Origin: a virus
IMG/VR virus record: IMGVR_UViG_3300046459_000361
Coordinates: 1-21,076 of that record
Length of the DNA: 21,076 nucleotides
Strand: one strand, 5' to 3'
This document shows, piece by piece, positions 12,480 through 19,365 of the stretch (the stretch's first letter is position 1; every line of letters starts with the position of its first letter). The notes beneath the pieces were generated by a model. It did no database searches. It was not told where the DNA came from and saw nothing but the letters and a program-made list of their open reading frames with translations. The position numbers and the translations under genes are program-made.

Positions 12480-13955
12480 TCACATCGGGAAACTGCCGAC
12501 CGGGTCCGGTGCACCAGCGCCGGTCTCGGAAAGAATTGCCGCCACCTCTGCTTGCACGGTGGTGTCGTCCCACGTCGGGTTGAGGATCTTCACCTTCGTT
12601 GCTGTGCTGACGGCGCCGGCGCGGTTGAGCAGGTCGAGTGTGGTCGCTGTCTGCTCGGCCGACTCGGCGACGCCGTCGCCGAACTCCACGCGTGGCCGGT
12701 CGGGCGTGATCCTGCTGCCGAACAGCGTCGCGTCGAGCAGCAGCAGCACGTGGCACATGTCGGCGACGGCGTGCCGCCAATAGCCGGCCTTCTTGCGGCG
12801 GGTGACCATGCTCCGGGCGTCGCGGGCGTCGACCTCGGTCGCGGTGACCGGCGCTCCGTCGCCGTCGAGGCCGAACGACTGCGGGCTGTAGCCGGCCGAC
12901 TGGGCGGCCTCCCGTGTGATCGCCTCGGTGGAGCTGCGGTGTTCCTCAACCCTGATGTCGAACTGATTCAGGATGATGCCGGCGCCCTCGTTCGGCGGCA
13001 TGCGCAGGGAGTGCCAGACCTCGCGGTCGTCGTCGAACGACGCACCCTTGCCGGCCCCCTCGTTGCGCATGTACCCGTCCGGGACGATCAGGCGGGCGCG
13101 GGCGAGGCGGATGTCGCGCATCCACGATGTCCACGTTTCGTCGAGGCTGTCGAACAGGTCGTAGATCGGTGCCGCGTAGTCCGAGCGTCCGATCGGTGAG
13201 CCGCGGTGCAGCCGGTTGGGCAGCACGTTGGGGACGTAGGCGGCGGTGAGTTGCTGAATGCCGGTCGTGATCGTGTCGCCGTCGGCGTCGAGGCTGTCGA
13301 CCAGGTCGGCCGTGTCGGGGTGCTCGGTGAGCGGCACCCTGCGGCCGACGTTGTCGGCGGTGCCCTTGTACAGGGCGTGCACGATGCGGCCGGGCTCGTG
13401 CCGCTCGAAGTGCCGCCATACGGTCGAGGTGGTCGAACCGTCCAGCTCGCGCCAGAAGTTGACGGCGCGCAGCAGGCCGAAGCGCCATTCGGGGATCGCG
13501 CCGTCGGGCTGCATGACGGTGAGCAGGGGGCGCGGCACTAGGGCGCGGTCCCACGTCACCCGCAGGAAAACCCCACTGAGGGCGGCGGCCTGCTCGGCGG
13601 CGCCGAGGAACACCTGTTGGGCGCGGCCCTCGTCGAGCAGCTGGTCGAGGCGGGCCTGTGTCGCGGTGTCCTCGACGGCGATCGTCGGCATGTCGGAGAA
13701 CAACAGGGCGGCCGAGGTCGCGGCGATGTCGCCGGCGAGGGGGACGTGTAGCCGGTGGTCGCGCCGGTCGAGGCGGTGCTCGAACGACCGGCGGCCCCAC
13801 AGACGGCGCCGCTCGGTGTGCCGCGGGTGATTGGTGTAGACGCGGGCGAGGCGTTTCCGGTCGCCGCTGTACCACGCGTCGTCGACGCGCATCGCCTCGT
13901 AGTGCGCGACCCACGCCGGCGGCGGCCATGGGGCGCCGTTCTGAGGGAGGGGCAC
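12480..13955 (-). CDS. Portal protein
   Basis: A protein of 491 residues, a normal length for SPP1 gp6-like/siphophage portals. The dodecameric portal is the DNA entry and exit channel at one vertex. The start is a GTG (13953-13955) with AGGAGG 6 bases upstream. N-terminal region: PPPAWVAHYEAMRVDDAWYS; central hydrophobic segment with AALSGVFLRVTWDRALVPRP; and the helix that leads into the clip with DLFDSLDETWTSWMRDIRLA. The later part includes ITREAAQSAGYSPQSFGLDG, a portal signature. It lies between the large terminase and MuF, the classic order, but separated from both by plus-strand cassettes. Confidence 0.9.
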   Translation of the reverse strand: MPLPQNGAPWPPPAWVAHYEAMRVDDAWYSGDRKRLARVYTNHPRHTERRRLWGRRSFEHRLDRRDHRLHVPLAGDIAATSAALLFSDMPTIAVEDTATQARLDQLLDEGRAQQVFLGAAEQAAALSGVFLRVTWDRALVPRPLLTVMQPDGAIPEWRFGLLRAVNFWRELDGSTTSTVWRHFERHEPGRIVHALYKGTADNVGRRVPLTEHPDTADLVDSLDADGDTITTGIQQLTAAYVPNVLPNRLHRGSPIGRSDYAAPIYDLFDSLDETWTSWMRDIRLARARLIVPDGYMRNEGAGKGASFDDDREVWHSLRMPPNEGAGIILNQFDIRVEEHRSSTEAITREAAQSAGYSPQSFGLDGDGAPVTATEVDARDARSMVTRRKKAGYWRHAVADMCHVLLLLDATLFGSRITPDRPRVEFGDGVAESAEQTATTLDLLNRAGAVSTATKVKILNPTWDDTTVQAEVAAILSETGAGAPDPVGSFPM

Positions 13956-13976
13956 AAGACACCTCCTGTGATAGCT

Positions 13977-13992
13977 GTAGGGAAAGCCCTAC
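13977..13992. repeat. Inverted repeat between portal and the 14026 gene
   Basis: GTAGGG-aaag-CCCTAC is a perfect 6-bp inverted repeat in the 70-base gap between the portal start and the divergent plus-strand gene. It could be an operator or a short hairpin. I see no convincing promoter for the plus-strand gene. Confidence 0.35.
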
Positions 13993-14025
13993 CAACGATC
14001 CGGACGACAAGGCAGGATCGAACGC

Positions 14026-14571
14026 ATGGATCAGGGGGTTGCGTCTGTACTGGGCGCGGGTGCGGCAGCAGTCGGTGTTCTTGCTACGGGGTGGTTCACG
14101 TACCGTGCCACTCGGCGCGGGCCACACGATCAGCGGGACGTCGAACTTGGCCGGACCCTGCGTGACGAACGGCGCACCGTCTATGACCAGTTCATCGAAG
14201 CAGCTGGCCAACTTGACCATGCGCTCGCCGAGTTCGACCCGCGACAGAGCGGCTATCTGAGGGCTGAGCGTCCGTCATACCCTCGACCCTCGTCTGTCTC
14301 ACGATCTTTGGAACACTTGCTTGGGGCCGAGGCGGCTCTCGGCGAGCTGAAGAGAAGGGCTGAGCTAGCCGGTCCGGATTCAGTGGCCAAGGCTGCCGAT
14401 GATGCATGGCGCAAGGTGACGCTCTACCGCGAAGCATTGAGTCGGTCCCACCAGGGCCAAGTGAGCGGTGTGAAGAGACGTAAGGCACTGGGTCAGTTGG
14501 CGCGCCGCGCGGAGGAGTCTCGGCAGCAGCTCGCCAAGAAATCACGCGGTGCGTTGTCAACCTCGCGCTAG
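14026..14571 (+). CDS. Reversed cassette: membrane-anchored helical protein
   Basis: A protein of 181 residues. Residues about 5-25 (VASVLGAGAAAVGVLATGWF) form an N-terminal membrane anchor, followed by YRATRRGPHDQRDVELGRTL and long charged helices to the end. Proteins of this build (anchor, TxRxxR, coiled helices) are common and uncharacterised in Streptomyces chromosomes and prophages. AGGA lies 8 bases before the ATG. It is divergent from portal and converges with the large terminase, overlapping its last 15 bases. Third codon positions are less GC-biased than in the virion genes, consistent with cargo. Confidence 0.75.
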   Translation: MDQGVASVLGAGAAAVGVLATGWFTYRATRRGPHDQRDVELGRTLRDERRTVYDQFIEAAGQLDHALAEFDPRQSGYLRAERPSYPRPSSVSRSLEHLLGAEAALGELKRRAELAGPDSVAKAADDAWRKVTLYREALSRSHQGQVSGVKRRKALGQLARRAEESRQQLAKKSRGALSTSR

Positions 14572-15792
14572 TAGGTGCCGCCACTCGTGGGCGGTGGAGT
14601 GCACGGCGTAGCGCAGTGCGTCGCATGAGTGGTCGGCGACCTTGACGGGCTTGTCCTCGCCCTTGTCAGCGGCGGCCGTGTCCCATACGTAGCCAGGCAG
14701 CTCGTCGAGCAGTCCCTCGCACGACCGGTGTATCCGCAGCAGACCGGCGCCGAGCAGGCTCGCCACGGACCGGATGCCGTCGACGACCTCGTTCGAGGCG
14801 CGGGCCACGCCCTCGTAGGAGTCGGCCCACAACTGCGTGATGAACGATGCCGCGCTCGGGTCGACGAACGTCCACTCGGCCGAGATGCCGAGGTCGGCAA
14901 CCCACCTGCGCAGGGCGGCGCTGTACTGGGCGTCGGTCATCTGCCGGTGCGCGGTGCGGGAGTCGTGACGCCACTCGGCGCACGCGTACAGCCGGCCGTC
15001 GACGCCCTCACCGAGCAGGATCGCCGAGGTGGCGTTCACGGTGCCGTAGTCGATACCGATCCAGTGCCGGCGCATGGCCGGCAGAGTGTCGACGACGTGC
15101 ACGGCCTCGTCGTACATGTCGTAGATCGCACCCTCGGCGACTGCCCACGCACCGTCGATCATCCGTCGGCGCCACAGGCCGGTGTACTCCGCCGACAGGG
15201 CGGTGACGTACGTCGGCGCCAAGCTCGGGTTGTCGGCGAGGCGGAAGTGCCAGGCGGCGAGGTCGAGTTCGCCGGACCGGTCGAGGTACTGCCGCTTGAG
15301 CCAGTGCCTAGGCGAGTCGGGGTTCGTGGTGCACAGCAGCCGCGCCCCTGGCACGGACAGTCGGGCGAGCAACTGCACGAAGAAGCCCTCGGGAACGAGG
15401 GTTGCCTCGTCGACGTAGGCCAGGCAGGCAGTCGCACCGCGCAGCCGGCCCTCGGCACGCGCGTCCGAGGCGCCGATCAGGTGGACCGTGCGGCCGAGGA
15501 TGCTCGCGACGGTGGCGCCGCGGGTGTGCCGGACCTCGGCGGCGACGTCCGAGCCGAACAGTGCGGGATCTTGCAGGGGCTCGATGATGTTGCGCTCGAT
15601 CGTCTGCAACGACCGGCCGCACAGCAGGATCAACCCGGTTGCCGGGGCGCGGCGGATCGACAGCAGGAACGCGAGCAGGCTCGCAATCGTCTTGCCCGAC
15701 CTGACACTGCCGTGCCAGATCGATATACGGGACGTGAACGACTCGCGCACTGACCGTAGTTGTTTGTCGGACAGCGGGAGGGGCGCAGCCAT
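14557..15792 (-). CDS. terL: Terminase large subunit
   Basis: A protein of 411 residues, the packaging motor and nuclease. Visible motifs: Walker A GSVRSGKT (28-35), Walker B LAYVDE (124-129), motif III TTNPDSP (155-161), and nuclease aspartates in GIDYG (D248), FVDPS (D311) and VADHSCDALRYA (D387, D391). Both ATPase and nuclease therefore look intact. I take the ATG at 15792, which overlaps the small-terminase stop as TGATG; the GTG one codon earlier is possible but sits too near the G-rich ribosome binding site. The 3' end overlaps the convergent gene at 14026-14571 by 15 bases. Confidence 0.95.
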   Translation of the reverse strand: MAAPLPLSDKQLRSVRESFTSRISIWHGSVRSGKTIASLLAFLLSIRRAPATGLILLCGRSLQTIERNIIEPLQDPALFGSDVAAEVRHTRGATVASILGRTVHLIGASDARAEGRLRGATACLAYVDEATLVPEGFFVQLLARLSVPGARLLCTTNPDSPRHWLKRQYLDRSGELDLAAWHFRLADNPSLAPTYVTALSAEYTGLWRRRMIDGAWAVAEGAIYDMYDEAVHVVDTLPAMRRHWIGIDYGTVNATSAILLGEGVDGRLYACAEWRHDSRTAHRQMTDAQYSAALRRWVADLGISAEWTFVDPSAASFITQLWADSYEGVARASNEVVDGIRSVASLLGAGLLRIHRSCEGLLDELPGYVWDTAAADKGEDKPVKVADHSCDALRYAVHSTAHEWRHLLARG

Positions 15793-16238
15793 CACACCCC
15801 CTCGCGGTCACCTCCGGCCGGCCCGATCAGGGCGTCGGCGAGGCGGTCGAGCATCGAGCCGCCGGCGCTTCCGGTACCGGTCTGGCGGGCGAGCTCAGAG
15901 ACGCGGGCGTGTACCTCGGTGAGCGCGCGAGCGGCGGTGGCATGGTCGCGGGCATCCCGCGCAGAGTCAGAGCCCCCGACCCGCTCGACCTGACGCAGGG
16001 CGCCGTCGAGGGACTCGTCGGCGAGCAACTCGCGCCGCACGGCAGCATCGGCTCGTCGCGCCTCGGTGGCCGCCGCGACTCGGGCGCCCCCGCTGAAAGT
16101 AAGCCCCTCTTGTCCGGCGATCTTGCTCACGGTGGCGGCGCTGCGCCCGGTCGTGCGGGCGATCGCGTTACGCGACTTGCCCTCGGCGTGTAGCCGGCGG
16201 ACCTGCTCGCGGTCCTCGTCGGTGATCGGCTCGGCCAC
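15792..16238 (-). CDS. terS: Terminase small subunit (HTH DNA-binding)
   Basis: A protein of 148 residues with a helix-turn-helix at 7-46 (EDREQVRRLHAEGKSRNAIA, then RTTGRSAATVSKIAGQEGL), a helical oligomerisation middle and a Gly-rich tail. Small terminases bind the packaging site and hand DNA to TerL, which is encoded next with a one-base overlap. The start is a GTG with GGAGG 7 bases upstream. It could in principle be a regulator, but the size and place argue for TerS. Confidence 0.8.
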   Translation of the reverse strand: MAEPITDEDREQVRRLHAEGKSRNAIARTTGRSAATVSKIAGQEGLTFSGGARVAAATEARRADAAVRRELLADESLDGALRQVERVGGSDSARDARDHATAARALTEVHARVSELARQTGTGSAGGSMLDRLADALIGPAGGDREGV

Positions 16239-16262
16239 GGCGTCACCTCCCGGCAGGCATGT

Positions 16263-16299
16263 GTACGCCCCGCCGAGGGGGGGAGTCGACGGGGCGTAC
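16263..16299 (-). promoter_or_regulatory. 10-bp hairpin in the terminase leader (cos, terminator or attenuator candidate)
   Basis: GTACGCCCCG (16263-16272) and CGGGGCGTAC (16290-16299) form a perfect inverted repeat with a G-rich 17-base loop. It lies between the late promoter at 16338-16367 and terS, so the late transcript should contain it. The region directly upstream of terS is where cos sites usually lie, and symmetrical G/C boxes fit, but this is only positional. Confidence 0.45.
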
Positions 16300-16337
16300 G
16301 AGTTGGGCTGTTTCCCGGCACGCCGGAGGCGGCACCA

Positions 16338-16367
16338 ACATTAGGTCACGACTTGATAACGAGTCAA
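16338..16367 (-). promoter_or_regulatory. Promoter of the terminase/late operon
   Basis: On the minus strand TTGACT (16362-16367), an 18-base spacer and TAATGT (16338-16343), reading towards terS. It is one of the two best promoter matches in the window. Transcription would start near 16331, leaving a leader of about 95 bases with the 16263-16299 hairpin. Confidence 0.6.
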
Positions 16368-16368
16368 G
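16352..16368. promoter_or_regulatory. Operator-like inverted repeat over the late -35
   Basis: CTTGA-taacgag-TCAAG, read on the plus strand, is an inverted repeat with 7-base spacing that covers the -35 element of the terminase promoter. A repressor or activator could bind here. The repressor gene is not in the window. The rest of 16369-16520 is AT-richer than its surroundings and shows no gene. Confidence 0.35.
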
Positions 16369-16520
16369 GGTGATCTTTTGTGGTGCTACATGGCTTTTAT
16401 GCCTACGTGGGGCCCATCTGGAGCCTTGAATTGTCGCCGCCGTAAAGCAAATGGCGTCGCAAAATCACTTCGCACAATTCGCCTTAGATGAGACTGTCGG
16501 TCCGATTCGCATCTATGGGG

Positions 16521-16551
16521 TACAGTTTTAGGGTCTGAATGAGACCTAAAA
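16521..16551 (+). promoter_or_regulatory. -10 element and inverted repeat over the nuclease start codon
   Basis: TACAGT (16521-16526) is a -10 candidate 12 bases before the ATG. TTTTA-g-GGTCT (16526-16536) pairs with AGACC-TAAAA (16542-16551), a 10-bp stem with one bulged G and the loop GAATG, so the start codon sits in the loop. As DNA it could be an autoregulatory operator at the transcription start; as RNA it could hide the start codon. No Shine-Dalgarno or clear -35 is present. Confidence 0.45.
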
Positions 16552-17474
16552 ATTGGAGCGATCGAGTGGCTGAGTGGGCGTTGAAGGAGGGGGAGCGGCT
16601 CAAGCGCGTCGACGTGCACGCAGAGTACGGGGGGCGTCGGCAGGGAGGTATCGGGCCGTCGCGTGTCTCTAACAACGTTCTGCTCTTCACCGACCCTGCG
16701 AAGGGGCGGCAGCATGGGTACTTCGACGGTTGGGGCGAGGATGGTTGTTACCACTACGCCGGCGAGGGGCAAAGCGGCGATCAGCGGATGACGCAGGGGA
16801 ACCTCTCCATCCTCAACCACCGTCAGGACGGTCGTGCCCTTCGTCTATTTCAAGGCGTCGCGTCCGGCACGGTCGAGTACCTCGGAGAGTTTGTCCTGGC
16901 CCGCGACGTCCCGTGGTACCGCACGGACGCGCCGGACACCGACGGCGAACTCCGTAGCGTGATCATGTTTCGGCTGGAACCTGTGGACGCGGCCCTGCAT
17001 AAGGGTGCACGCCTGCCGCACACGCCGGAGATGGCCCCGACCGTTACCGCAGTCGACGTCGAGCAGCAGCACACCGAACGGGCCCTGGTGGACCCCTCGC
17101 GGGAACCCTATGAAGCGGAGCGCCGCGAGGCGTCGCTCGTCCGCGCCTATATCGAGCACCTGCGCGGCGAGGGGAGCGAAGTGGTCCGCCACAAGATCCT
17201 TCCGAGTGGCGTCCTTAAGGCCCTGTACACCGACATCTACGACGTGACCGAGCGCATCCTCATTGAGGCGAAGGGCACGGTTCACCGCGACGCGATCCGT
17301 CAGGCCGTCGGGCAGCTCTTCGACTATCGCCGCCACATCTCCCCGCCGCCGCGGGGACTTGCTCTCCTCGTGCCCTCCAAGCCCGAGGACGACCTACTTG
17401 ATTTCTGCACGTCCGTGGATATCAAGGTCATCTGGCCGGAAGGGGATGGATACGCCCAGACGAGTGTGTGGTGA
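16539..17474 (+). CDS. SRA-domain PD-(D/E)XK modification-dependent restriction endonuclease
   Basis: A protein of 311 residues. Residues about 25-150 match the ScoMcrA-type SRA domain, with GGRRQGGIGPS, FTDPAKGRQHGYFDGW, YHYAGEGQSGDQRM and LNHRQDGRALRLF. SRA domains flip out and read modified cytosine. After a linker, residues about 195-305 form a PD-(D/E)XK nuclease: D232 or D235 in YTDIYDV, then EAK (243-245), then QLFDY (259-263). All expected catalytic residues are present. This is the build of a type IV restriction enzyme that cuts modified DNA. It faces away from terS across a regulated gap. It may protect the lysogen from modified phages or methylated DNA; the cleaved modification is not predictable from sequence. 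Confidence 0.85.
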   Translation: MRPKNWSDRVAEWALKEGERLKRVDVHAEYGGRRQGGIGPSRVSNNVLLFTDPAKGRQHGYFDGWGEDGCYHYAGEGQSGDQRMTQGNLSILNHRQDGRALRLFQGVASGTVEYLGEFVLARDVPWYRTDAPDTDGELRSVIMFRLEPVDAALHKGARLPHTPEMAPTVTAVDVEQQHTERALVDPSREPYEAERREASLVRAYIEHLRGEGSEVVRHKILPSGVLKALYTDIYDVTERILIEAKGTVHRDAIRQAVGQLFDYRRHISPPPRGLALLVPSKPEDDLLDFCTSVDIKVIWPEGDGYAQTSVW

Positions 17475-17554
17475 GCTGAAATGGGCGCCGCTTGCGTTGC
17501 CCCAGCGCTGACGCACTCCGCTGCGAGGTCCCCTCGCGAGCACATATAAGTGCA

Positions 17555-17591
17555 GGCCACCCGCGTTGTTTCTCAGGCCCCGCGGGTGGCC
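17555..17591 (+). terminator. Hairpin after the nuclease gene
   Basis: GGCCACCCGCG (17555-17565) pairs perfectly with CGCGGGTGGCC (17581-17591), an 11-bp stem with a 15-base loop, 80 bases after the nuclease stop and 40 bases before the next plus-strand gene. It can terminate the nuclease mRNA or act as an attenuator for the next gene. ATATAAG just upstream (17544-17550) is a weak -10 candidate. Confidence 0.6.
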
Positions 17592-17631
17592 CGTGCTCTC
17601 GCCCTTACACAGAACAGGAGCAGGCTCCAGT

Positions 17632-17877
17632 ATGACCGAGCCGAACCACACCAGCCCCTCTCCGAAAGATGAGGAGCCGCCGACCGCGAAGGTGGCCGAG
17701 GAGCCGCAGACCCCGACAGGGGCTCGGCACTCCGAGGTCGTCCGTGCTGTCATGTACGGCAGCGCACTGTCTGCCGGTGTCTTCCTCGTGCTCTTCGGGA
17801 AGGCCACCGCTGTCGAGGCGTCCGGGTACGTCTCTCCGTTCCTCGTGATCTTCGAGGGAACCAACCGAGGTATCTGA
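17632..17877 (+). CDS. Small membrane protein downstream of the nuclease
   Basis: A protein of 81 residues. Residues 1-35 are hydrophilic and rich in Pro, Glu and Lys; about 38-58 (VRAVMYGSALSAGVFLVLFG) form one membrane segment; the end (YVSPFLVIFEGTNRGI) is partly hydrophobic. AGGAG lies 11 bases before the ATG, a long spacing. A strong terminator follows within 10 bases. Same direction as the nuclease but separated by a hairpin, so joint function is uncertain. No family recognised. Confidence 0.65.
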   Translation: MTEPNHTSPSPKDEEPPTAKVAEEPQTPTGARHSEVVRAVMYGSALSAGVFLVLFGKATAVEASGYVSPFLVIFEGTNRGI

Positions 17878-17886
17878 CCTCTGACG

Positions 17887-17919
17887 CTGGGGGCGTCCGC
17901 GTTCTGCGGGCGCCCCCAG
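17887..17919. terminator. Bidirectional terminator between convergent genes
   Basis: CTGGGGGCGTCCGC (17887-17900) pairs with GCGGGCGCCCCCAG (17906-17919): a 14-bp stem with one G-U pair and a 5-base loop. It lies 9 bases after the stop of the plus-strand membrane gene and 5 bases beyond the stop of the minus-strand gene at 17925, so it can serve both. Confidence 0.85.
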
Positions 17920-17924
17920 TACTG

Positions 17925-18722
17925 TCAAGCAGCTCGTTTCTCCACGTCACGCTGACGCGCGGAGCTCAGCGAGGCAACGAGTGCAAGCAGGTCGGCCCAC
18001 CCCCACATACGCCGGTCGTGTTCGTCCACGGGCACAGGCGCCGTGCAGTCGGGGCCGGTCGAGCAGGTCACCGTCGGGGCCTGCTCGGGACCGGTGTGCA
18101 GGGTGAGCTCGCCGGCGCAGTACGGGCACGGGTGGTCGGGTAGCGGGGTGGTGCGCTGGTCGAGGCCGAGGGTCCGCAGCAGCCTGCCCTCGGCGATGCG
18201 CGCGGTACGCCGTGCCTCGTGCAGCAGGTGCGGGGGCAGGGGCTCGAACGGCGGTGCGGTCGGGGTGCCGTCGAGCTGCTGCTCGGGGGCGGTGTCCTCG
18301 TCGAGCACGCGCCCCTCGATCCACACGGAAGCGAAGTGCAGGCCGTGCGCCCGCGATCCGGCCGCGCGCTGTGCGTCGGCCGCGCCTGGCTGCTGGAACT
18401 CCCAGCGGCGGGGGTCGCCGGTCCCGGCGCGCTGGACGGCGGCGGCGAGGGTGTCGGCGAGGTCGAACAGCAGCCGCTCGACGGCGAGGCCGGTGTCGAG
18501 CGCGGTCACGTTGAGCGGGGCGGGGTGCTCGCGCAGGACCAGGGGCGCACGGTCGGCGACGAGTTGCTCGTCGTCGGTGGCGCGCAGGGTGTGCGCGAGC
18601 TGCCGCGGCGGCCACACGTCGGCGGGCGGGGTCTCGACGGCGAGCAGCAGCTCGCCCCACAACTCCCGTACGGTGCGCAGCGCGTCGCCGGTCTCGCGTC
18701 GGGCAATGGCGTCGGACGTCAT
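17925..18722 (-). CDS. Hypothetical protein with Cys-rich C-terminus
   Basis: A protein of 265 residues starting at the ATG at 18722, with GAGGGAGG upstream. The first 180 residues are helical (LRTVRELWGELLLAV near the start, LAVERLLFDLADTLAAAVQR in the middle). The C-terminal third has CPYCAGELTLH followed by CSTGPDC, a zinc-ribbon-like pair of Cys knuckles, then MWGWADLLALVASL. Proteins of this kind recur in Streptomyces prophages and are uncharacterised. It is the last gene of the early cluster before the terminator at 17887-17919. The ribosome binding site and a 26-base gap set it slightly apart from the coupled genes before it. Confidence 0.75.
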   Translation of the reverse strand: MTSDAIARRETGDALRTVRELWGELLLAVETPPADVWPPRQLAHTLRATDDEQLVADRAPLVLREHPAPLNVTALDTGLAVERLLFDLADTLAAAVQRAGTGDPRRWEFQQPGAADAQRAAGSRAHGLHFASVWIEGRVLDEDTAPEQQLDGTPTAPPFEPLPPHLLHEARRTARIAEGRLLRTLGLDQRTTPLPDHPCPYCAGELTLHTGPEQAPTVTCSTGPDCTAPVPVDEHDRRMWGWADLLALVASLSSARQRDVEKRAA

Positions 18723-18748
18723 CTCTGGTGTTCCCTCCCTCGGGGTGG

Positions 18749-19186
18749 TCAGTGGGCGGTGTCGTCGAGAGCCTGCTCGGGTGTGATCTCGCCTTCGCAT
18801 AGGCGCCGGATCGTTTCGGCGAGGTGCCATCCGTCGCCGGGCAGGTAGTCGCCGAGGGCGCCGGCGAGCTTGGCCGCGGTGGCGAGCCGCTCGGCGTGCG
18901 CGTCGCGGTCGGCCTCGGTCTCCGTGATGCACTCCTCGGCGGCCTCGATCCGCTTGTGCAGGCGCATTGCTGCTGCCTGCTGTCCGCCGGCGCTGCGCCG
19001 GTGGGTGTCGGCCTCGGTGACCTCGGCCTCGACGTCGGCTCGGAGCTGCGCGGAGTCCTCGGGCGCGAGCACGCCTCGGTCGGCGCGGGCGAGCACGAGG
19101 CGGAAGCGCTCGCGGCGGGTGTCGCGCTCGGCCTCGCGGGCGATCGTCCGGCCTCGGCGGGAGTCGGTACGCGTACGGGTGTTCAT
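18749..19186 (-). CDS. Helical/coiled-coil hypothetical protein
   Basis: A protein of 145 residues, highly charged. Residues 1-30 are Arg-rich and the middle (KRIEAAEECITETEADRDAH) reads as a coiled coil. The end (GDYLPGDGWHLAETIRRLCE plus GEITPEQALDD) is a short helical domain. The ATG overlaps the preceding stop (ATGA). No domain is recognised. Small coiled-coil proteins are common in this part of Streptomyces phage genomes. Confidence 0.7.
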   Translation of the reverse strand: MNTRTRTDSRRGRTIAREAERDTRRERFRLVLARADRGVLAPEDSAQLRADVEAEVTEADTHRRSAGGQQAAAMRLHKRIEAAEECITETEADRDAHAERLATAAKLAGALGDYLPGDGWHLAETIRRLCEGEITPEQALDDTAH

Positions 19187-19365
19187 CGGTCCCCCTCATT
19201 CAGTGCGGTGCAGGTGGTGCAGTGCGGCGGGCAGGCGCCGTGAGTGTCGGCATGGTGCTGTCGTCGCAGCGGGCCCGGGTCGAGCCGGCAGGCGAGCAGA
19301 CCGAGCGGAACGCCCGAGACGATGACGAGCAGCAGCACGAGCGCGGCAACGTGGTCGGCGGTCAT
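19183..19365 (-). CDS. Small membrane protein with Cys pair
   Basis: A 60-residue protein. Residues 5-26 (HVAALVLLLVIVSGVPLGLL) are a membrane segment; the soluble tail has CPPHCTTC, a possible metal or disulfide site. Start and stop overlap both neighbours by ATGA, so it is a genuine member of the coupled cluster despite its size. Function unknown. Confidence 0.7.
   Translation of the reverse strand: MTADHVAALVLLLVIVSGVPLGLLACRLDPGPLRRQHHADTHGACPPHCTTCTALNEGDR

Larger units (their letters stand above)
10654..12571 (-). repeat. Tandem partial duplication of the portal 3' end and MuF 5' end
   Basis: The first 67 codons of MuF (10654-10854) recur at 11598-11799, and the last ~30 codons of portal (12480-12571) recur at 11508-11599. 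Read in the minus direction the order is portal, cargo block 1, MuF fragment joined to portal fragment, cargo block 2, MuF. This is what a tandem duplication of portal end - gap - MuF start would leave. The copies are alike but not identical, with scattered third-position changes, so the parents were probably related phages rather than the same molecule. Confidence 0.85.
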
